This document shows, in pieces, positions 13,183 through 17,546 of a stretch of DNA of 17,546 nt; position 1 is the stretch's first letter; every line of letters starts with the position of its first letter. Position numbers and translations under genes: made by a program. The stretch is from assembly GCA_029288535.1 (NCBI GenBank), contig JARIGY010000068.1:1-17546 (forward strand). The letters run 5' to 3'. Under the pieces are notes generated by a model. The model was given only the letters and a program-made list of their open reading frames with translations, was not told the DNA's origin and searched no databases. The stretch is from Candidatus Tayloriibacteriota bacterium (GTDB taxonomy: Bacteria > Patescibacteriota > Minisyncoccia > Phycocordibacterales > JAKAEA01).

Positions 13183-14958
13183 TCAGCTCGCCCGATTATT
13201 GGTAAGCAGCATGTCGACGGCGTGTTCCATCGAGCCTGCAAGCGCGACTTCTCCGCCGTTGACGAAGAAAATCTCGTCGGCATTTTCAATCGTATTCAAG
13301 CGATGAGCGATAATGACCCGCGTCGTTTCCTTGGGAAGCTGCCTGAGAATCTCTTCGAGAAGCTATTCGGTGACGGTATCTATGTTGGCGGTAGCCTCAT
13401 CGAGAATCAGAAGCTCGGGCTTGCGGAGCATCGCCCGGATAAACGCGATGAGCTGTTTTTGGCCCAAGCTGAGCGCGCCGCCCGCAGCGGCGACTTTGGT
13501 ATCCAAGCCTTTATCGAACACATGGAACAGCGCCTCGAGGCCTGCGGTTTTTATGACCGCCTCAAGCTCCTCGTTGCTATGTTTTGCGTATTCCTCATTG
13601 CCGTAAATGATATTGTCGCGGACAGTGCCGGTAAACATGAACGGTTCCTGGAGAATAAAACCGATTTTCTTCGTGCGCTCCGCCACTTCATATGAGCGGA
13701 TATCCCTGCCATTGAGCAGTATCTCTCCCGCAGTCGGGTCGTAAAGCCGGGCCATGAGCGAAGCCGTAGTGGTTTTGCCGCCGCCGGTCGGACCGACAAG
13801 GGCGTATGTTTTGCCGTGCTCAAGCCTGAAGCTGATATTGTGCAGGACTTCCTTTCCGTTCGGATATCCGAAGTTCACATTTTTGAATTCAAGTACGGGA
13901 CTCGTTGCAGATGCGTACTCGGAACTATAGGCGGCAATGACGGTTTTCATATCCGACTCGAGTGAGAGGATGTCATGGATGCGGTCCCAGCCGGCAAGCG
14001 CAAGCTGGAAGTCAGACCAGACCGTCGCCATCTGGCGCATCGGCGTGTAAAGAATCGCCACATACGTCAGGAAACTGATAAGCGTGCCGAGGCTGAACAG
14101 ATGGCTGGTGATGAGCGACAGGCCATACGCGATAACGACAAGTTGCGCGATGCTTGATGCGAAACTGAATGTCGGCGTGAGCGTATTGTTGGCGATGCCG
14201 GCGGAAATCGAAGCGTCATAGTTGATCTTGTTTATCTCGCTGAATTTTTGGCGGAAATAATCGCGGCGGTTGAATGCCACGACCACCTTGAAGTTTTCCA
14301 GGCTTTCCTGGATCTCCGCGCTCATGCCGCCGGTCGTTTTGAGGTTGGAGGCGTTCTTTCTTTTGATCCACGGCGAAAGCAGCGAGGTAAGCACGAGTAA
14401 TGCAATGGCAGGCGCCACCATGGCAAGCCCCACGCGCCAATTGATGCTGATGACGAAGATGGCCGCGCCGACTATGGTGATACTTCCGCTCACGAACTGC
14501 ATGAGGCTTCTTGAGAAAAACTGGTTGAGCTTATCGGTATCGTTGTTGATGCGGGAAATGAGATCGCCGGCTTTGTTCTGATTGAAAAATGCGACGGGCA
14601 ATGCCTGAAGCTTGTTGAATACCGCGTTTCGCAGCGTGAACAGAAGGTTCTGTCCGACCGTGCCCATAAGCAGGGTCTGGAAATAGTTGGCGATGGCCGA
14701 ACCGATATACAGCGCAAAAAGATAGCTCGAAAAAACCAGGACGCCGTGCAGGTCGCCTTTCTGGATATACGCGTCGACGATATGCGCGATGAGCAGCGGC
14801 GCAACAAGCATCAGCCCGGAGTTGACGATGCCGGCGATGGTGGCAAGTGCCAGATTTTTCGTGTCGCCTGTAAGCAGTGGCGCGAGCGTGCGGAATGCGC
14901 CGACGATGCTCGTTTTTTTCTGTTCGCTGCCGGGCTTGTTGAGGGTGTAATTATTCAT
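13183..14958 (-). CDS. ABC exporter half-transporter with catalytic-type NBD, interrupted by one in-frame TAG
   Basis: One frame runs from ATG 14958 to TGA 13185-13183 (592 codons including the stop), the normal length for a TMD-NBD exporter. Codon 532 (13365-13363) is TAG; 59 codons of conserved sequence follow without frameshift, including the H-loop IIAHRLNTI (His552). The TMD covers about 25-325. The NBD has Walker A GPTGGGKTT (389-397), Q-loop Gln437, a degenerate signature LSLGQ (496-500) and Walker B with catalytic Glu521 (LLILDEATANID). It pairs with the upstream half-transporter, whose NBD has the opposite set of defects, and it overlaps that gene by 8 bases. Termination at the TAG gives 531 residues without the H-loop. 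The upstream ATG at 14997 lies inside the partner gene and is rejected. Confidence 0.85.
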
Positions 14959-16687
14959 AATGGTTGGTGCTTCGCTGAGAATTGTAAATCTGGACATACT
15001 CGGGCGAAGTTTCGAGCAGGCTCATATGCGTGCCAGTGCCGACAACTTCCCCTTCCATGAGCAGGATGATCTTATCGTATTGCTCGACTGAGGCGATTTT
15101 CTGGGTTACGGAAATAAGCGTGATGCCGGGATAATTCTTTGCAACGTTGGCCAGGATCTTCTGCTCAGTCGTCGTGTCGACTCTTGCGGTAAAGTCGTCG
15201 AGCAGCAGGACTTTCGGGTTCAATGCCAAAGCCCGGGCAAGCATGATGCGCTGTTTCTGGCCGCCTGAGAGGCTCGTGCCGCGCTCCGACACGACAGTCT
15301 CAAGCCCTTCCGGAAGCGCGCCGATAAAGTCGTGAAGCTCGGCCGTATCGATGGCTTTCTGCATCGCTTCGGCAGTCACGGCAGTATTGAATGCGATATT
15401 TTCCCGCAGGGTCAGGTTGAAAATGATACTGTCCTGAAACACGAACCCGACCTGGCTGTGCAGATTTTTCTTGTTGTAGTTTTCGATATTCTGCCCGTCA
15501 AACTGGATACTGCCTGTTTTCGGCGATATCAGACCGGTGAGCATATAGAGAAGCTGCGTTTTTCCGGCAGCAGTCGGGCCGATGATGGCGATCTTGTTTC
15601 CAGCCTGGGCTTCAAACGAAACATCCTTGAGCGCGGCTTTTTCCCCGAAATACAAGCTGACGTTTTTTACCGACACGTCGCCGCGCAATGTTGAAGCGAT
15701 AATTCCGTCTTCGGCCGGCTTGGGCGCGTCAAGTACTTCGACAATGCGATTGTAGGAAGCGGTCGCCTGGGCGATGACGTTGCTCATGATGCCAATGATG
15801 AGGATCGGGAAAATGATAAGTGAGACGTATGTACTGAATGCCGTGAAATCGCCAAGCGTCATGCTGTGGCTTATGACAAAATGACCGCCGAGCGCGACAA
15901 TGGCAAGCGTAGCCAGGTTGCCGATGAATGTGATGGTCGGTATCAGGCTCGCGAACATCCGCAGGATGCTCAAGCCCACATCGCGGGCTCCCGTATTTGC
16001 CGCCACAAACTTTTCAAACTCGGGCTGCTGCGAATTCAGCACCCGGATAAGCGCGGAGCCGAGAATGCTTTCGTTGATGACTTTGTTGAGCCAGTCGATG
16101 ACTTCGCGGCTTCGCATCATGAACTTTCGGACTTTGCGGAGCACCAGGAAAAACGCCACGCCGATAAGCGGCACGATCACAAGCACCGCAAGCGCCAATT
16201 TCCAGTTGATAAACAGAAGTAAAATCGCCGCGCCGAAAACGATGATCAGCGAAGACACGATGGACGAAATGGCCTGCGCCACAAACATTTTCACAGAGTC
16301 GATATCGGACGTGAGGTTGGTAAGAATTTTGCCGGGCGTCAGCTTTTCTATGAACGTATAGCTCTGTTCCGAGATCTTGGCCGCAAGCGTCTGCCGCAGA
16401 TCTTTTGCCACGCGCTCCGAAGCATAGGTCTGCATGATACCCTGCAGATAGGTGAATATGAAAATGACAAACGCCACGCCGGCAAATTGCCAAATAAACG
16501 TAGAGGATGAAAAAGTATGCTTTGCATACGCATCGATAGCATGGGAAATGATCTTAGGCAGAATAAGGCCGGCCGTGCTGCTGATGATCGCAAGCTCGGC
16601 GAGAAGCGATATTTCCCAGACATACGGCTTGAGCAGGCTGATGATGCTCGATGTCGGCTTTTTATTTGCTGGATTTTCTTTATTCAT
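14951..16687 (-). CDS. ABC exporter half-transporter with degenerate ATPase site
   Basis: This 578-residue TMD-NBD exporter subunit has six helices (about 25-310) and an NBD. Walker A is GPTAAGKT (370-377), with Gln418 in the Q-loop and a canonical signature LSGGQ (473-477). Walker B ends in Asp-Asp (497-498), so the catalytic Glu is Asp, and the H-loop reads SVTQKIAS, with Gln529 in place of His. This is the pattern of the degenerate-site subunit in heterodimeric exporters such as TM287/288, LmrCD and BmrCD. Its LSGGQ would complete the active site of the second subunit. It starts one base after the marR stop and overlaps the next gene by 8 bases, so the three genes form one unit under the MarR promoter. 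Confidence 0.93.
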   Translation of the reverse strand: MNKENPANKKPTSSIISLLKPYVWEISLLAELAIISSTAGLILPKIISHAIDAYAKHTFSSSTFIWQFAGVAFVIFIFTYLQGIMQTYASERVAKDLRQTLAAKISEQSYTFIEKLTPGKILTNLTSDIDSVKMFVAQAISSIVSSLIIVFGAAILLLFINWKLALAVLVIVPLIGVAFFLVLRKVRKFMMRSREVIDWLNKVINESILGSALIRVLNSQQPEFEKFVAANTGARDVGLSILRMFASLIPTITFIGNLATLAIVALGGHFVISHSMTLGDFTAFSTYVSLIIFPILIIGIMSNVIAQATASYNRIVEVLDAPKPAEDGIIASTLRGDVSVKNVSLYFGEKAALKDVSFEAQAGNKIAIIGPTAAGKTQLLYMLTGLISPKTGSIQFDGQNIENYNKKNLHSQVGFVFQDSIIFNLTLRENIAFNTAVTAEAMQKAIDTAELHDFIGALPEGLETVVSERGTSLSGGQKQRIMLARALALNPKVLLLDDFTARVDTTTEQKILANVAKNYPGITLISVTQKIASVEQYDKIILLMEGEVVGTGTHMSLLETSPEYVQIYNSQRSTNHYE

Positions 16688-16688
16688 A

Positions 16689-17120
16689 TTATTCTGAACT
16701 TTTGATTATTTTTGCCTGAAGATTCTCAAACTGCCTGAGTTCTTCTTCGGTCAGCGCCGCGAATATCCTGCTTAAAGATCTGATCTTTTCATTTTTGGCC
16801 TGGGTTATTTTCTTCTTTCCGAGTACTGTAAGAGAAACCGCTATCTTCCTGCGGTCTTTTTTGTCTTCGATGCGTTTAAGAAGCGCGTCTTTGACCAGGC
16901 TGTCTACAAGCTGCGTCACAGCGCTTGGCGAAACACCGAAGCGCTCAGACAGTTCTTTGATACTGAGAGCGCCCTCGGTATCGATAGTAAAAAGCACGCC
17001 GAGACGCGCGCGGCTCGGCACGCCTTTAGTCGCAGCGCCATGGGCTCCCTGCGTAAACATCAAACGCCGCATGGCGCTCATGTTCTGGAATATTTTTCTG
17101 GCAAGCAGTTCGCGATTCAT
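16689..17120 (-). CDS. MarR-family transcriptional regulator
   Basis: This 143-residue dimeric winged-helix repressor has a helical N-terminus (1-30). The winged HTH covers about 50-110 (LSIKELSERFGVSPSAVTQLVDSLVK, then a wing with EDKKDRRKIAVSLT), and C-terminal dimerisation helices follow. The DxRxxxxxLT-like wing motif is present as DRRKIAVSLT. I chose ATG 17120 because a longer frame beginning at TTG 17171 would translate through the promoter and palindrome. It is directly followed by two ABC exporter genes, the common arrangement in which MarR senses a toxic ligand and releases the efflux genes. The palindrome three bases upstream is its likely operator. Confidence 0.93.
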   Translation of the reverse strand: MNRELLARKIFQNMSAMRRLMFTQGAHGAATKGVPSRARLGVLFTIDTEGALSIKELSERFGVSPSAVTQLVDSLVKDALLKRIEDKKDRRKIAVSLTVLGKKKITQAKNEKIRSLSRIFAALTEEELRQFENLQAKIIKSSE

Positions 17121-17122
17121 GG

Positions 17123-17167
17123 CAAAATACGTAAGTTTCTTAATAATATAGAAACTTACGTATTTTG
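17123..17167. promoter_or_regulatory. Perfect palindrome, putative MarR operator
   Basis: The arms CAAAATACGTAAGTTTCT (17123-17140) and AGAAACTTACGTATTTTG (17150-17167) form a perfect 18-bp inverted repeat with a 9-base AT-only centre (17141-17149). It fills almost the whole gap between the gnd stop and the marR ATG. It contains the -10 and the spacer of the marR promoter and overlaps the inner end of the -35, so a bound dimer would block RNA polymerase. On read-through RNA from gnd it could also fold as a hairpin with U-rich flanks and act as a terminator. Confidence 0.78.
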
Positions 17168-17171
17168 TCAA
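17143..17171 (-). promoter_or_regulatory. Near-consensus sigma70 promoter of the marR-exporter operon
   Basis: On the minus strand, TTGACA (17171-17166, six of six) and TATTAT (17148-17143, five of six) are spaced by exactly 17 bases. Predicted initiation near 17136 leaves a leader of about 16 bases before ATG 17120, with no SD. The -35 overlaps the TGA stop of the upstream gnd gene (17170-17168). This is the strongest promoter in the window by consensus match. Confidence 0.8.
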
Positions 17172-17546
17172 TGTGTCGCGTGACCGCCGAACTGTTTGCG
17201 CAGAAGCGCTACTATCTTGTTTGAAAATTTATTCTGGTTCTTTTTGTCGTGGGATTCCCGGCGCACCGCAAGCGAATCCTCGATAACCCGCACATCGATG
17301 CCGAATTCCTTGCCCGCTTTTACCGTCCACTCGCCTTCTCCGGTCGCGTCGATGATGCCCGAAGTCTTTTTCACATTCTCCTGTTCGAAAATATTTCGGC
17401 ACAGATCGATGAGCCAGCTGCGCACCACGGAGCCGGTCTGATAGATCCGGGTCACGTCTTTGAGATTGAGTTTGAATGGACTCGCCTCGAGCACTGCGCA
17501 GCCTTCGCCGATAGCCTCCATCATGCCGTATTCGATGCCGTTGTGG
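17168..17546 (-). CDS. gnd: 6-phosphogluconate dehydrogenase (short GntZ/YqeC-like form), C-terminal part, runs off the right edge
   Basis: The enzyme oxidatively decarboxylates 6-phosphogluconate to ribulose 5-phosphate with NAD(P)+. Only the last 125 codons are present; the Rossmann domain lies beyond the edge. The fragment opens with the signature HNGIEYGMMEAIGEG of the substrate-binding domain, then GSVVRSWLIDL, DATGEGEWTV and a late RKQFGGHA tail. The short distance from HNGIEY to the end indicates the about 300-residue form rather than the 470-residue E. coli Gnd type. Family DSGEGRW is DATGEGEW here, with Glu where Arg is common. Its stop overlaps the -35 of the marR promoter. It is probably transcribed into the MarR unit unless the palindrome ends the transcript. 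Confidence 0.9.
   Translation of the reverse strand, partial: HNGIEYGMMEAIGEGCAVLEASPFKLNLKDVTRIYQTGSVVRSWLIDLCRNIFEQENVKKTSGIIDATGEGEWTVKAGKEFGIDVRVIEDSLAVRRESHDKKNQNKFSNKIVALLRKQFGGHATH

Noticed and set aside
13171..13186. CTGAA/TTCAG hairpin at the end of the exporter gene as a terminator.
   Set aside because: The stem is only five base pairs and AT-rich, with no T-run on the minus strand.
12868..13695. 275-codon open frame on the plus strand.
   Set aside because: It is antisense to hsp20 and the exporter gene, both of which have unmistakable family motifs.
8012..14958. Genetic code with UAA/UAG as Gln.
   Set aside because: At least six genes end properly at TAG and nine at TAA with normal family C-termini, and readthrough after most of them reaches another stop quickly.

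Overview
The window looks like chromosomal DNA of an uncultured bacterium, most likely a Patescibacteria (CPR, Parcubacteria-like) genome. This is inference from protein style and layout: tightly packed genes, very short AT-rich spacers, mostly no Shine-Dalgarno sequence, and small TM-anchored MliC, GerMN and LapA-type proteins. I could not search a database. TGA, TAA and TAG all act as ordinary terminal stops, so there is no sign of the UGA-recoded Gracilibacteria/SR1 code. Every gene but one is on the minus strand, so the text below runs from high to low coordinates.

Right edge to 13183: the C-terminal part of a 6-phosphogluconate dehydrogenase is followed by a MarR-family regulator and two ABC exporter half-transporters. 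The exporters form a clear asymmetric (heterodimeric) pair. A near-consensus promoter for the marR gene (TTGACA-17-TATTAT) is buried in an 18-bp-arm perfect palindrome, which suggests autoregulation of a drug or metabolite efflux operon. The second exporter gene is interrupted by one in-frame TAG just before its H-loop.

13128 to 11435: an Hsp20 chaperone, a sugar nucleotidyltransferase-like protein and a membrane-anchored MliC-like protein.

11385 to 5311: a long run of closely spaced genes. It holds an ABC-2 type exporter (ATPase and permease), a GerMN-domain membrane-anchored protein and a CcdA-type thiol-disulfide transporter. Next come a DipZ-like membrane-anchored thioredoxin, MsrA, MsrB, a LapA-domain protein and a GIY-YIG protein. 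A 17-bp-arm perfect palindrome covers the start codon of the first gene, with an SD-like sequence in its loop. CcdA is the most unusual gene: its first canonical helix (LSPC) is at the C-terminus, so it reads as a circular permutation, and it also carries one in-frame TAA. CcdA plus thioredoxin equals a split DipZ, and MsrA/MsrB next to it point to a methionine sulfoxide/thiol redox function.

4610 to 5314 (plus strand): an S4-domain rRNA pseudouridine synthase with an atypical catalytic loop, convergent with the GIY-YIG gene. Divergent from it is a MOSC-domain protein (4498 to 3662) with a strong SD, followed by an intrinsic terminator.

3382 to the left edge: a MacA/MacB (YknXYZ)-type tripartite ABC exporter, with adaptor, ATPase and the N-terminal part of the FtsX-type permease.

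The main points to follow up are the permuted CcdA, the two single in-frame nonsense codons in otherwise intact genes, and the long perfect palindromes placed on start codons of transporter operons. I saw no rRNA, tRNA, CRISPR array or insertion sequence, and no stretch over 300 bases lacks a gene.
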